DNA of 36,392 bases. It comes from a bacterium. Lineage in GTDB: Bacteria > SZUA-182 > DTGQ01. Positions 15,894 to 23,279 of this stretch are shown here, in pieces. The position numbers and the translations under genes were made by a program. The DNA lies in the NCBI GenBank assembly GCA_040755755.1, contig JBFLZW010000009.1, positions 1 to 36,392 of the forward strand. Direction: 5' to 3'. The notes beneath the pieces are model-generated. The model saw nothing but the letters and a program-made list of their open reading frames with translations, was not told the origin of the DNA and did no database searches. Within the stretch, counting starts at the first letter, position 1, and each line of letters opens with the position of its first letter.

Positions 15894-17494
15894 TTTACCG
15901 TAGTTCTCCCATACAGCCCTGCTGCCAGAATCCCCCTGGCAATCAACCGCTCCAGATCATCGGATGGCAGGTCGTTGAACGCCAGATATATCCGGTCACG
16001 GAGTTGAGGCAAAGATTCGGCGCTGCTCACTATCTCACCGAGCTTCTTTTCCATATCCGGATAAATCTTCCCATACTCCCGGAGGCAGGTTGCAACGATA
16101 TCCTCCACCCCCTGCTGCCTGGCACTGAAGGTGCGCGGCTGCCCCTGGGCAAGAACTTCAGTGGTCAGTGGCCACTGACCACTGACCACTCCCTCTCCTG
16201 CTTTCATCATCAGAGGCTGCTGTCGCGCCGGGGGAGTAACGATCTCCTCGCCTTCTTCCGGCTCCGGAATATTGTATTTGCCATAAAAGTAATTCGTGGC
16301 CACCGGTAGACCCATTTCCACCAATCCCTTATCGATCTGGAGTGCCGTAACTAAATCTTCCGGAGGCTCATACGCCGTCTTATACCGGGGATACTTCGCC
16401 TGCGGGCCGAAATTGAACATCACCAGCGGGATCACGAGCTGCTGGGTGATGGTTTTGTCGAGGGCCATGCAATCCGCTTCCAGCAGATCTTGCCGCACCT
16501 TATCATGCACCTGAGCAGCAGCCCGCGATCCTTCCTGCACCTCGGTCGTGAGATTTTGTCCCAGCACCACGATCGAGATTTCGTTATTGACCAGCCCGAT
16601 GAAGACCTTGTAAATGTCACTGTTGGCAGCCCCACTGATGGCCGACTCAAACGCTATCTCCGTGTTCTTGCTGATAATTCCGGCTCCATCCGTCCCGATG
16701 GCCTGCACTGCGGTTTTCAGTGCCGCCCGGTCCTGCACCGTAGCCGAAGGATCGTACTTCCCTAACCGGAGCGGCATGCCGTATACTTCGCAAAACCGTA
16801 CCCAGTCCTTGAAGCTGTAGCTCTTGAACAGATAAAACCAGGCCAGGGTGCGCAACAGGCCCGACCTGGCCGGATATCCGCTCCGGGCCTTATATTTGTG
16901 GACTATAAACTTGGCGGGATAGTTCGCCAGGGATTCCCCCTGGCTCGGTTCATCGTCCGTGATCAGCCGGAGCTCGGTCTGTTTGTCGTCCCAGGTGAAG
17001 CGTTTCTGGTGCCGCCACTTCAGCTCGGCAATAATGTTCCTGCCGTCCCGGACATCCCAGATGATCTCCACCACCGCATACCCCTTGCCGATGGCATCCA
17101 GCAGGTCAAGCTGAGCTTCGGTCCAATTGGCAATTCCGCCGATCGCCTCTTTGACGAATTCCGCCTGCCTCACCGCCTCCTTGTCCGACTCGTCAGCCGG
17201 AAGGACATCCCACTTTAACCCGATAACCGCCTGCTTCCTGGTCTGGAAGCAGGAGAAAATCCTGGTGTCCTTCTCCTCGATCTCCTCGAAAAGCTCCATC
17301 TGCTGGTAGACATCCCCAGCGTCCGCCGCTTTGAGGATGGAAGCCAGCCGGACGGCAGTCAGCCCATTGCTGGGATAGGTCGAGTATGGGTCCTGCAGCC
17401 TGACCGCCGCCACCTCGTCCCGGTCCGGAGTACCGGGCAGATAGATTTTGTTGCCATTGGCATCGTAAATGTATTTCCGTTCCTGTTCTGGCAT
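15890..17494 (-). CDS. Portal protein (DUF935, Mu gp29)
   Basis: 534 aa, ATG at 17494 with GGAG upstream. Family features include RIFSCFQTRKQAVIGLKWDV, KGYAVVEIIWD, HQKRFTWDDK, FKSYSFKDWVRFCEVYGMPL and ISIVVLGQNLTTEVQEGSRA. It forms the dodecameric ring at the capsid vertex through which DNA passes. Residues about 433-446 (VVSGQWPLTTEVLAQ) come from a dispersed CAGTGGTCAGTGG repeat inserted in frame in a linker before the C-terminal helical part. It lies between the terminase and MuF genes as in Mu. Confidence 0.92.
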   Translation of the reverse strand: MPEQERKYIYDANGNKIYLPGTPDRDEVAAVRLQDPYSTYPSNGLTAVRLASILKAADAGDVYQQMELFEEIEEKDTRIFSCFQTRKQAVIGLKWDVLPADESDKEAVRQAEFVKEAIGGIANWTEAQLDLLDAIGKGYAVVEIIWDVRDGRNIIAELKWRHQKRFTWDDKQTELRLITDDEPSQGESLANYPAKFIVHKYKARSGYPARSGLLRTLAWFYLFKSYSFKDWVRFCEVYGMPLRLGKYDPSATVQDRAALKTAVQAIGTDGAGIISKNTEIAFESAISGAANSDIYKVFIGLVNNEISIVVLGQNLTTEVQEGSRAAAQVHDKVRQDLLEADCMALDKTITQQLVIPLVMFNFGPQAKYPRYKTAYEPPEDLVTALQIDKGLVEMGLPVATNYFYGKYNIPEPEEGEEIVTPPARQQPLMMKAGEGVVSGQWPLTTEVLAQGQPRTFSARQQGVEDIVATCLREYGKIYPDMEKKLGEIVSSAESLPQLRDRIYLAFNDLPSDDLERLIARGILAAGLYGRTTVK

Positions 17495-17538
17495 AAATGC
17501 TCCGATTATTTACAACTTGCTCTAACACTATGCAGCAT

Positions 17539-17614
17539 TTCTCCCGCAGAGACGCTGAGACGCAGAGGAAATGATTTTTTTGTTTTTCTCTGCGCCTTTG
17601 CGTCTCTGCGGGAG
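17539..17614. repeat. Palindromic repeat, GCAGAGACGC family, copy 3
   Basis: Arms CTCCCGCAGAGACGCTGAGA and GCGTCTCTGCGGGAG around a T-rich centre, filling the terminase-portal gap. Related to the copies at 10199, 10790, 28127 and 30850. Confidence 0.85.
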
Positions 17615-17622
17615 ATCATTTT

Positions 17623-19152
17623 TTAATACGCTCCGCCTGCAGCAAACCTTCCCCTGTCCCGGTCTCTTCCCCGGTCATCATCGTCATCCGCCACCCCATC
17701 GAGGTCACGCCGGCGCTCCACACTCTCGTACTCCACCGGCTGATAAGGGCTCCCACTCCACGCCTGCACAGCCAGTGCCTTAGCCCAGAAGTGATCCGCA
17801 TGCCCGGTCTCCTCGGAGCGATCCGCGTCAAACCGGAAATGTCCGGTTGCCGTAGGATACCGCTTGATGCTGTGCAGGCTCTCCCTGATTACTCTATCCA
17901 CCGGGATCGCCGAGAGCTGATCGTCGAAATTCTTTTTCAGCCCGCCCGCGAGGGCCTCTTTGTGCGCTGTAGTAAAATCCACGGCTTCAACCTTCCACTC
18001 CCCGAACCGCTCGACCGCCTCCTCCGCGATCTGCGCCCCGATGCCGGTGGCATCGATGCAGGCCCGGCGACAGGCAGGCAAGCTCAGGATCGACCAGAGC
18101 ATCCGCTTCTGAATGAAGAACGGTTGCTTCTCCAGGTTGATAATAGCCGCCGTCCGCAGTCTCCCCTCGACCAGGTCGTCAACCCAGATAACCGAAAAAT
18201 CCCTCTTTCTGGCCACATCGAAGCCGACATACAGCTCCCGGAAAGGTATCCATCGCAGAATGTCGAAAGCATCCCATGCCGGTTCTTTCTTGGTGAACAG
18301 ATACTCCTGGTGATGTGCCTTCGCCCTGGCCAGCAGTACCTCTATCCATCCCGGATACGGATCGATGGTCTGATCCTCCACCGAGTTGATCAGATCATAG
18401 GTGATATAGGCCGTGGCTTCGTCCAGGAACTCACACATATACTCCTGCGCCCAGGCTTCATCATCCCCCAGGGCCTGGCGCAATTCATCCGGAGTGCAAA
18501 TGGATCCATCCTCATTGCGCAGAATCAGCCCCTGGGCCACGGCATCCAGGATGGTCACCAGATGCTTGCTGTACCGTGGGTTTCCCCACAGGTCGTAAAA
18601 CTTGTTTTTCTTCCCCTGGGGGGTGGAAATAACCCTGATCTTATACCCCCTGGTCACGGTCGGAAACAGGGCCGTCCAGATTTGCCTGCTGTTCTGGTGA
18701 AACGCGAACTCATCGAGCAGGATGTTAGCCGAATGCCCTCTGGCCGTAGACGGATTGGCTGGCAATCCGATGATTTTTGATTTATTGGGAAAATTGATCT
18801 CAAGCTGCTTGAACTTCTTATCTTCAAGCTCAAAGTCCGATTCCAATATCTCGCAGGCTTTCCCATAGGCCATTGCATGCATCTGGGCCTTTGCCATCAG
18901 CTCCTTCGACTGCCTCTCCCCTGCGGAGAGAAACACCCACCGGGTGCGGGTCTCACAGCAGTTATCCACAGCCTCCAGAGATGTGCCGAATGACTTCCCC
19001 GCCTGCCTGCTCCACATCCCGATCTTGAACCTGGCCGGGTCGGTGATCCACCGCTTCTGGTACTCGTACAGAGTAACCGGAGCATCCTTGCCTTGCACTT
19101 CGGCATCCAGGGCATCTATGGCTTTGACATCCTTCCTACTTAAAGATGCCAT
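17623..19152 (-). CDS. Terminase large subunit (Mu gp28)
   Basis: 509 aa, ATG at 19152 with GGGAGG upstream, overlapping the small-terminase stop by 17 nt. The ATPase part has an adenine/Walker A region WSRQAGKS (residues 47-54) and Walker B ILLDEF (144-149), with motif III near RVISTPQGKKNKFYD. The C-terminal nuclease has GFDVARKRDFSVIWVDD, ACIDATGIGAQIAEEAVERF and HADHFWAKALA, giving the expected acidic residues. It packages phage DNA into proheads; in Mu relatives packaging includes flanking host DNA. The C-terminus is an Asp/Arg-rich tail (ADDDDDRGRDRDRGRF) that may be disordered. Confidence 0.95.
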   Translation of the reverse strand: MASLSRKDVKAIDALDAEVQGKDAPVTLYEYQKRWITDPARFKIGMWSRQAGKSFGTSLEAVDNCCETRTRWVFLSAGERQSKELMAKAQMHAMAYGKACEILESDFELEDKKFKQLEINFPNKSKIIGLPANPSTARGHSANILLDEFAFHQNSRQIWTALFPTVTRGYKIRVISTPQGKKNKFYDLWGNPRYSKHLVTILDAVAQGLILRNEDGSICTPDELRQALGDDEAWAQEYMCEFLDEATAYITYDLINSVEDQTIDPYPGWIEVLLARAKAHHQEYLFTKKEPAWDAFDILRWIPFRELYVGFDVARKRDFSVIWVDDLVEGRLRTAAIINLEKQPFFIQKRMLWSILSLPACRRACIDATGIGAQIAEEAVERFGEWKVEAVDFTTAHKEALAGGLKKNFDDQLSAIPVDRVIRESLHSIKRYPTATGHFRFDADRSEETGHADHFWAKALAVQAWSGSPYQPVEYESVERRRDLDGVADDDDDRGRDRDRGRFAAGGAY

Positions 19153-19852
19153 AAATTTCCTCCCGGATGGTTTTCAGCGTTTCCGGATCAAGGCCCTGCC
19201 TGCTTCGATCGGCGATGACGCCAAGGGATATGAGGGCTGCGTGAATCTGCTCCTGGCCATATTCCTCCAGGAGTGTGGAAAGATGATGCTCAAGTTTCTG
19301 GTTAATATTTGCAGGGTCAATGGATACAGGTTCCCTCGACTGCGCCGCTTTTTCGGCCTTCTCTTCCACTTTCTGGAGTGCCTGCTTGACTCTTGTCTCC
19401 CAAAGCAGCTTTTCCCGCTGGTTGCTGACGCGGCCCATCTTGTAGACGATATCAGCCACTTTGTCGATGGGCAGCTCTTGCAGCCGCTCCTGCATATCAC
19501 AGGAAGTGATGAAGGAAATTAAATCCCCCTCGATCAAATTGGTGAGCAGCTTGCCGGTATTAACCTCCGGGTTCTCAGACGCCGCCCCGACGATGGCCTT
19601 TGACCATTCCCTGGTTTTCATCATGCGCTCTGCGGCCAGATCAAACTGTTCTTTCGACATCCGGTTATAACGACAGATCGCGGCACTGGATATCTGCTCC
19701 CCATAGACCTCAGCAACAATCCTGGATATCTCCTTATAGGCCACCCCCTGATTCATCAGCTCCAGGATTTTTTCTCTGGCCTGGGCCGACATCTCCTCCA
19801 CCTTAAACCCCCGGCGTCCCGTTATCCTTTCCCCTTTTCTCAGCTTGCCCAT
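19136..19852 (-). CDS. Terminase small subunit-like protein (DUF3486, Mu gp27)
   Basis: 238 aa. It starts MGKLRKGERITGRRGFKVEE and has an N-terminal HTH (ILELMNQGVAYKEISRIVAE, ISSAAICRYNRM) followed by a helical oligomerisation region, as in the DUF3486/gp27 family encoded before Mu-type large terminases. It probably recognises the packaging site near the phage left end. Residues 4-65 are clearly homologous to residues 190-250 of the BRO-type antirepressor at 22428-23267, an unexpected domain sharing inside this phage. Confidence 0.88.
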   Translation of the reverse strand: MGKLRKGERITGRRGFKVEEMSAQAREKILELMNQGVAYKEISRIVAEVYGEQISSAAICRYNRMSKEQFDLAAERMMKTREWSKAIVGAASENPEVNTGKLLTNLIEGDLISFITSCDMQERLQELPIDKVADIVYKMGRVSNQREKLLWETRVKQALQKVEEKAEKAAQSREPVSIDPANINQKLEHHLSTLLEEYGQEQIHAALISLGVIADRSRQGLDPETLKTIREEIYGIFK

Positions 19853-19862
19853 AATATGCTTT

Positions 19863-19893
19863 TCCTCTGTGTCTCTGTGTCTCTGTGGTATCC
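19863..19893. repeat. CACAGAGACACAGAG-type repeat, intergenic
   Basis: CCTCTGTGTCTCTGTGTCTC followed by TGTGGTATCC, between the gp27-like and gp26-like genes. Same family as 13884-13913 and 26930-26962. Confidence 0.8.
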
Positions 19894-19901
19894 TTTGCCT
19901 T

Positions 19902-20222
19902 TCACCGGCTGTGAGGAATCAGAATGCCGGGGTCTTCCGGTATATTCGCTTCCAATAGATCAATCCCCTTCGATACGATCCTGGCCACGGTCACTTTATT
20001 ACTGCTGATCCTCTCATCACTCAATTCCTTCACCTCGACATACTCCTTCGATTCCAGATATTTTAATTGAGCGATGGTATCGGAGTCCGTTATGGGTATT
20101 CCGCAATTGCGGACAAAATCGGTAATGACCAGAACCTGGATATCATCCCCAGGATAAAAATTCAGACATTTCAGGATGAACCCTCTGGCCCGCTTGTGGA
20201 TTATCGCTTCCATTTCATTCAT
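19902..20222 (-). CDS. Mu gp26-like winged-helix protein
   Basis: 106 aa from the ATG at 20222, preferred because GGGAG lies about 8 nt upstream; the frame opens at 20243. The protein looks like a winged helix (IIHKRARGFILKCLNFYPGD, LKYLESKEYVEVKELSD, SNKVTVARIVSKGIDLLEAN). A small winged-helix protein of the VpaChn25_0724 type sits between DUF2730 and DUF3486 genes in many Mu-like phages, and this gene is in the same slot. Its role in packaging or regulation is unknown. Confidence 0.7.
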   Translation of the reverse strand: MNEMEAIIHKRARGFILKCLNFYPGDDIQVLVITDFVRNCGIPITDSDTIAQLKYLESKEYVEVKELSDERISSNKVTVARIVSKGIDLLEANIPEDPGILIPHSR

Positions 20223-20562
20223 TATTTTTTCTCCCTGCCCCATTGAAGGCTTTGTCGATAAAATCCATGATCTCTTTAAACTTAAACTCCAGGCTGCCCA
20301 TGATCCGGATCAAATCCGGCTTGGTCACATAGTCCTTATAAACTTCGCTCTTCAATGCCACCAGGTCAGCCTCGATCCTTGCGAATCGCTCATCACCCTC
20401 CTGCATCCGCTTCTCGACCGAAGCCTTGTACTCCTCGATGGTTTGCCGGAGCTGCTTGAAGTAAAACGCTCCCATCGAGATAACGATTGCCAGGAGAAGC
20501 TGAAAAACAATCAGCACTACACCCCAGAACATGGTAACCAAACTGCCTTCAGGTATTTGCAT
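20215..20562 (-). CDS. DUF2730-like membrane-anchored coiled-coil protein (Mu gp25)
   Basis: 115 aa from the ATG at 20562 with GGAGG upstream. A single hydrophobic segment (VTMFWGVVLIVFQLLLAIVI) near the N-terminus is followed by a long coiled coil (LRQTIEEYKASVEKRMQEGD). This fits the DUF2730 family next to Mu lysis and packaging genes. The topology suggests an inner-membrane protein with a cytoplasmic or periplasmic coiled coil. It might assist lysis, but nothing here proves that. Confidence 0.75.
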   Translation of the reverse strand: MQIPEGSLVTMFWGVVLIVFQLLLAIVISMGAFYFKQLRQTIEEYKASVEKRMQEGDERFARIEADLVALKSEVYKDYVTKPDLIRIMGSLEFKFKEIMDFIDKAFNGAGRKNNE

Positions 20563-20576
20563 GATTCCTCCGTTTT

Positions 20577-21026
20577 TTAGACGAATAGCCTTCGTATCAT
20601 ATCCATATTGATGTTGGGACACGTGATTGGACAGTTTTTCCCTTCCTCCAGCTCGTAGTGCCCGTAAATATCCTTTGGCTCCAGATCGAACTGGAGCATC
20701 AACTCGACGAGCAGGTCCTGGAGGGTTTCGAGAAGCTGCCTCGCTGAAAAAAGATGCCGCCCGATCAGGCAGACTCCTATGGAATCCTCGTTATGCCCCA
20801 GGCAGTGATTGCCGGGAACAAGGATGGACCGGCCAGGCTGCATCTGCCCATCCATTTTCGGAATGTAATCGCCGGTTGGTTTGAGATACCCATTGAGGAT
20901 AATGAAGTGATAGCCAACCTCATCGATGCCCCGTTGCCGGTGCAGGTCAGTCAAATACTTTTTCTCTCCATATGCGCTGTCCGAGCAATGGAGAATGATT
21001 TTTTTTACTTTCCGGCCATTTGCCAT
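20577..21026 (-). CDS. N-acetylmuramoyl-L-alanine amidase (endolysin)
   Basis: 149 aa, ATG at 21026 with GGAGAG upstream. It matches the Amidase_2 fold: HCSDSAYGEKKYL near the start, EVGYHFIILNGYLKP, ILVPGNHCLGHNEDSIGVCL, and YGHYELEEGKNCPITCPNIN near the end. The zinc ligands are expected at the first His, the central His and the late Cys, with Lys-Cys in the GKNCP motif. It has no signal peptide, so release would need a holin, which I did not identify. It is the first gene after a 365-bp gap, matching the place of lys at the head of the Mu late operon. Confidence 0.9.
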   Translation of the reverse strand: MANGRKVKKIILHCSDSAYGEKKYLTDLHRQRGIDEVGYHFIILNGYLKPTGDYIPKMDGQMQPGRSILVPGNHCLGHNEDSIGVCLIGRHLFSARQLLETLQDLLVELMLQFDLEPKDIYGHYELEEGKNCPITCPNINMDMIRRLFV

Positions 21027-21391
21027 AGTCTCTCCTTATTGTCATTCCCGCGAAAGCGGGAATCCAGTGTTTTATTGGATTTACTGAAGACTATAGCATA
21101 TCCAAAAAAATCGTGTGTCCGCCGTTGGCAGTCGTTGTCAAAAAAAATGAAGGGGGGTGATTTTTTTTCTTGAAAAAATGTTGACAGGCAGGAATCAAAT
21201 TTCCCCCCTCGCCCCTTCGGGGAGAGGGTTGGGGTGAGGGGGCGGTGGGTCTATTTGTCGAGAATTCAGGAGTCAGGAGTCAGAAGTCAGAATAAAGGCT
21301 ATCTTTTCTTCTGACTTCTGACTCCTCCTCCCTTGACAGAACATCTTTTGCAGATCACCTTGATTAATGAATAACAGCAATCATGCACCCA
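21027..21391. promoter_or_regulatory. Intergenic gap before lysis gene; repeats and possible late promoter
   Basis: This 365-bp stretch holds no convincing gene. It contains a hairpin GTCATTCCCGCGAAAGCGGG at 21041-21064, a CCCCTCGCCCC / GGGGTGAGGGG repeat at 21205-21241, and an inverted repeat of GTCAGGAGTCAGAAGTCAG type at 21267-21330. On the minus strand a -10-like TATAGT lies at 21095-21090 without a good -35, about 65 bp before the amidase ATG. That would suit an activator-dependent late promoter like Plys of Mu, but this is only positional. Confidence 0.4.
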
Positions 21392-21616
21392 TCAATCATG
21401 CTGGCAGGGCTCAACCACTGGTAACTGCTGATATTTCTTATTCCTCCTGGCTACGCAAATCAGAGCCAGCCCCATACTGCGCACAGAAAGACCGTCCTTT
21501 ACATGAGGGTCGGGCTCAATCAAAACCCTCTCCCCTTCCAGGAGAAGCAGGTCTTTATGGCAATATGTCCCGCCCTGAAATTTCACGGTGCCGTTTTTTA
21601 CTATTCTTCCTTCCAT
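21392..21616 (-). CDS. Small protein resembling the MuA C-terminal beta-barrel
   Basis: 74 aa, ATG at 21616 with GAGG about 7 nt upstream. The run NGTVKFQGGTYCHKDLLLLE followed by GERVLIEPDPHV resembles the Mu-transpos_C beta-barrel. The same pattern is in the window's own transposase (VRYNNCLYYAPDLVNYEGQK). Small stand-alone copies of this fold occur in Mu-like phages, but their role is not established. It lies among small genes between the antirepressors and the late operon. Confidence 0.5.
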   Translation of the reverse strand: MEGRIVKNGTVKFQGGTYCHKDLLLLEGERVLIEPDPHVKDGLSVRSMGLALICVARRNKKYQQLPVVEPCQHD

Positions 21617-21638
21617 GTAAGCTACCTCAAATTACTAA

Positions 21639-21690
21639 GGGCAAAGGCACAGGCATAATCACTTTGTGCCTCTGTGCCTTTGCCCTTTTG
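21639..21690. repeat. Palindromic repeat, GGCAAAGGCACAG family
   Basis: AGGGCAAAGGCACAG and CTGTGCCTTTGCCCTT form a hairpin stem of about 15 bp around a short AT-rich loop, filling the gap between two small genes. It is similar in style, not in sequence, to the GCAGAGACGC palindromes. Confidence 0.8.
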
Positions 21691-21702
21691 TGCCTGCTTT
21701 TC

Positions 21703-21897
21703 TCAATTCCGCATAGCCAGAGGGTTAACTCCATCATCAACCTTAACCGGCCCTACGGTGATATCAGAATGAAGAAATCTGGCCAGGTCTCTGATCCTGG
21801 CATTCCTGAGCCTGATTATTTCCTCCGCCGCATCAGTGAGACGCGCTATATCTCTGACAATTTCCTGCTTCTCTTGCTGCCAGTCCTTGTTCTTCAT
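21703..21897 (-). CDS. Small hypothetical helical protein
   Basis: 64 aa; ATG at 21897 overlaps the stop of the upstream gene (ATGA). Highly charged helix with coiled-coil character (QEKQEIVRDIARLTDAAEEI, RLRNARIRDLARFLHSD). No family was recognised. The tight coupling supports a real gene in the middle-expressed block. Confidence 0.55.
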   Translation of the reverse strand: MKNKDWQQEKQEIVRDIARLTDAAEEIIRLRNARIRDLARFLHSDITVGPVKVDDGVNPLAMRN

Positions 21898-22151
21898 ATC
21901 CTTACCTCTTTCCTTCCATCTCCCTGGCCACGCTCCTTGCCGTAGCTCACGTGGCGCAGGATGGAGACTTTTCGTGATATTCTTTCCAGCCTGCCCTCGA
22001 CATCGTGCAGGAATATATCGAACGCCTCTTTACCGTGCTCGTCAGACATCAAGAGTATCAGCGCCCTGATATAACCCAACTCTTTATCCACATCGTCTTC
22101 CAGGGTACGCAATTTATCTCTCAGCCATTGATTACGCTGTTCCTGGTCCAT
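21894..22151 (-). CDS. Small hypothetical helical protein
   Basis: 85 aa from the ATG at 22151, preceded by AGGAG with 8 nt spacing; the frame opens further upstream inside another gene and was trimmed. It begins MDQEQRNQWLRDKLRTLEDD and is helical throughout (LIYIRALILLMSDE-like hydrophobic patch, then RLERISRKVSILRHV). No family was recognised. Confidence 0.55.
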   Translation of the reverse strand: MDQEQRNQWLRDKLRTLEDDVDKELGYIRALILLMSDEHGKEAFDIFLHDVEGRLERISRKVSILRHVSYGKERGQGDGRKEVRI

Positions 22152-22162
22152 TGCCCGGTCTC

Positions 22163-22435
22163 CTAGTAATCGTAAGGTTCCTGCATCAGCTCCTCGATGC
22201 CGTCTATAATGGCCCCGGCGATAATCATCATCGGCACCTCCCGGCATTGCAGCGGGCTGACACTGGCCAGGTCAAGAGCATCCTTGAGCCCGGCCAGGGC
22301 CAGGTGGAAATTGACGAACGCCTGCTGGAGACTGGCATGCGCCAGCTCCGCATTGGCGGATAACATTTCGCCATTGGTGGCGCTCAGCGGGTGAGCACAC
22401 TTGGCTGATTTTATCTTGCGGGCTGTCTTATTCAT
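22163..22435 (-). CDS. Hypothetical protein
   Basis: 90 aa from the ATG at 22435 with AGGAGG 9 nt upstream, overlapping the end of the BRO-type antirepressor by 8 nt. It begins MNKTARKIKSAKCAHPLSAT, then is helical and Ala/Leu-rich (AELAHASLQQAFVNFHLALA), ending acidic (ELMQEPYDY). No family was recognised. Its coupling to the antirepressor places it in the same transcript. Confidence 0.55.
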   Translation of the reverse strand: MNKTARKIKSAKCAHPLSATNGEMLSANAELAHASLQQAFVNFHLALAGLKDALDLASVSPLQCREVPMMIIAGAIIDGIEELMQEPYDY

Positions 22436-23267
22436 GGTGTTTGGCCTCCTTCGGTGTTCCAGGGGTATAACTTTTGGTAGACACTCTTTCTTCTGCTTCC
22501 CTTTGCTTTTGCAATACCAGCCTGTTATAGCGACACAAGGCAGCGGCGGAGATTTTCTCGTTGAATTTCTCCATAATGGCTTCTGACACCTTTTCATACG
22601 CCATCCCCTGCTTGAGCAAGCTTATCGCCTCAGCTTTGGCATTCTCGGAAAGCTCATCGACCTTGAACCCACACCGGCCAGGAACCCTTTGCCCTTTAGG
22701 GAGATCATCATCCGGTGATGATGCCGTGCTCCTGATCTTAATCTTGGAAGTGCTTTTGGAAAAGGCAATCTCAACTTCAAACCCGGAATACTGCATAACT
22801 TCCCTGACAACCTCAATAGCTGTCTTCTCCGGATCAGGATTGAACGGCGTTGTTGCTCCTGGCATGGTATAGCTTCCGGTTTTGCGGAGTGAAGGGAGGA
22901 CTTCGGATGTTACCCATTTCCGGAATGGTTTAGCTTCCGGTTTGTTCGAGCGAAGGATAAGCGTGTAAAGACCAGATTCGTTAATGACCAGCATTTCCTG
23001 GGTGCCGCCAAGGGTGTAACTTTTGGTTATACCCTTTTCGTCATCATCTAATCCTTGGAGTGCCTTGCTCGTGTTGGACATTTCCAACACCTCACATACA
23101 TCCTTAGCCACCCACCAGGGAAGTCCATGCTCATCGATTGTTGTCCTTATTGCATGCTCTCCATAGTTGAAAAGCATTAACTGAAAGTTTTCCTTGCCGG
23201 GGGGATTGGATGAAGAGGAAGGTTGATCGTGCCCATCACTGGGCGGAATGCTTTGCTGCGTAGACAT
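22428..23267 (-). CDS. BRO-N antirepressor with C-terminal small-terminase-like HTH
   Basis: 279 aa, ATG at 23267 behind the very strong SD AAGGAGGTG. Residues 1-12 (MSTQQSIPPSDG) are identical to the start of the upstream antirepressor because both come from the duplicated leader cassette. Residues 27-130 form a BRO-N domain (NYGEHAIRTTIDEHGLPWWV, AKDVCEVLEMSNTSKAL, NESGLYTLILRSNKPEAKPF, FRKWVTSEVLPSLRKTG). Residues 190-250 (KGQRVPGRCGFKVDELSENA, AAALCRYNRL) match the N-terminal HTH of the DUF3486 gene at 19136-19852. BRO-type proteins usually counteract phage repressors. The leader with its own promoter suggests antisense control of translation. Confidence 0.85.
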   Translation of the reverse strand: MSTQQSIPPSDGHDQPSSSSNPPGKENFQLMLFNYGEHAIRTTIDEHGLPWWVAKDVCEVLEMSNTSKALQGLDDDEKGITKSYTLGGTQEMLVINESGLYTLILRSNKPEAKPFRKWVTSEVLPSLRKTGSYTMPGATTPFNPDPEKTAIEVVREVMQYSGFEVEIAFSKSTSKIKIRSTASSPDDDLPKGQRVPGRCGFKVDELSENAKAEAISLLKQGMAYEKVSEAIMEKFNEKISAAALCRYNRLVLQKQREAEERVSTKSYTPGTPKEAKHHE

Positions 23268-23279
23268 AGCTACACCTCC

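Noticed and set aside
17791-18780. 329-codon plus-strand open frame
   Set aside because: Shadow of the terminase gene, whose Walker and nuclease motifs are clear on the minus strand.
20215-20562. DUF2730-like protein considered as a holin
   Set aside because: Only one membrane segment followed by a long coiled coil, and its slot matches Mu gp25; holin function is not supported.
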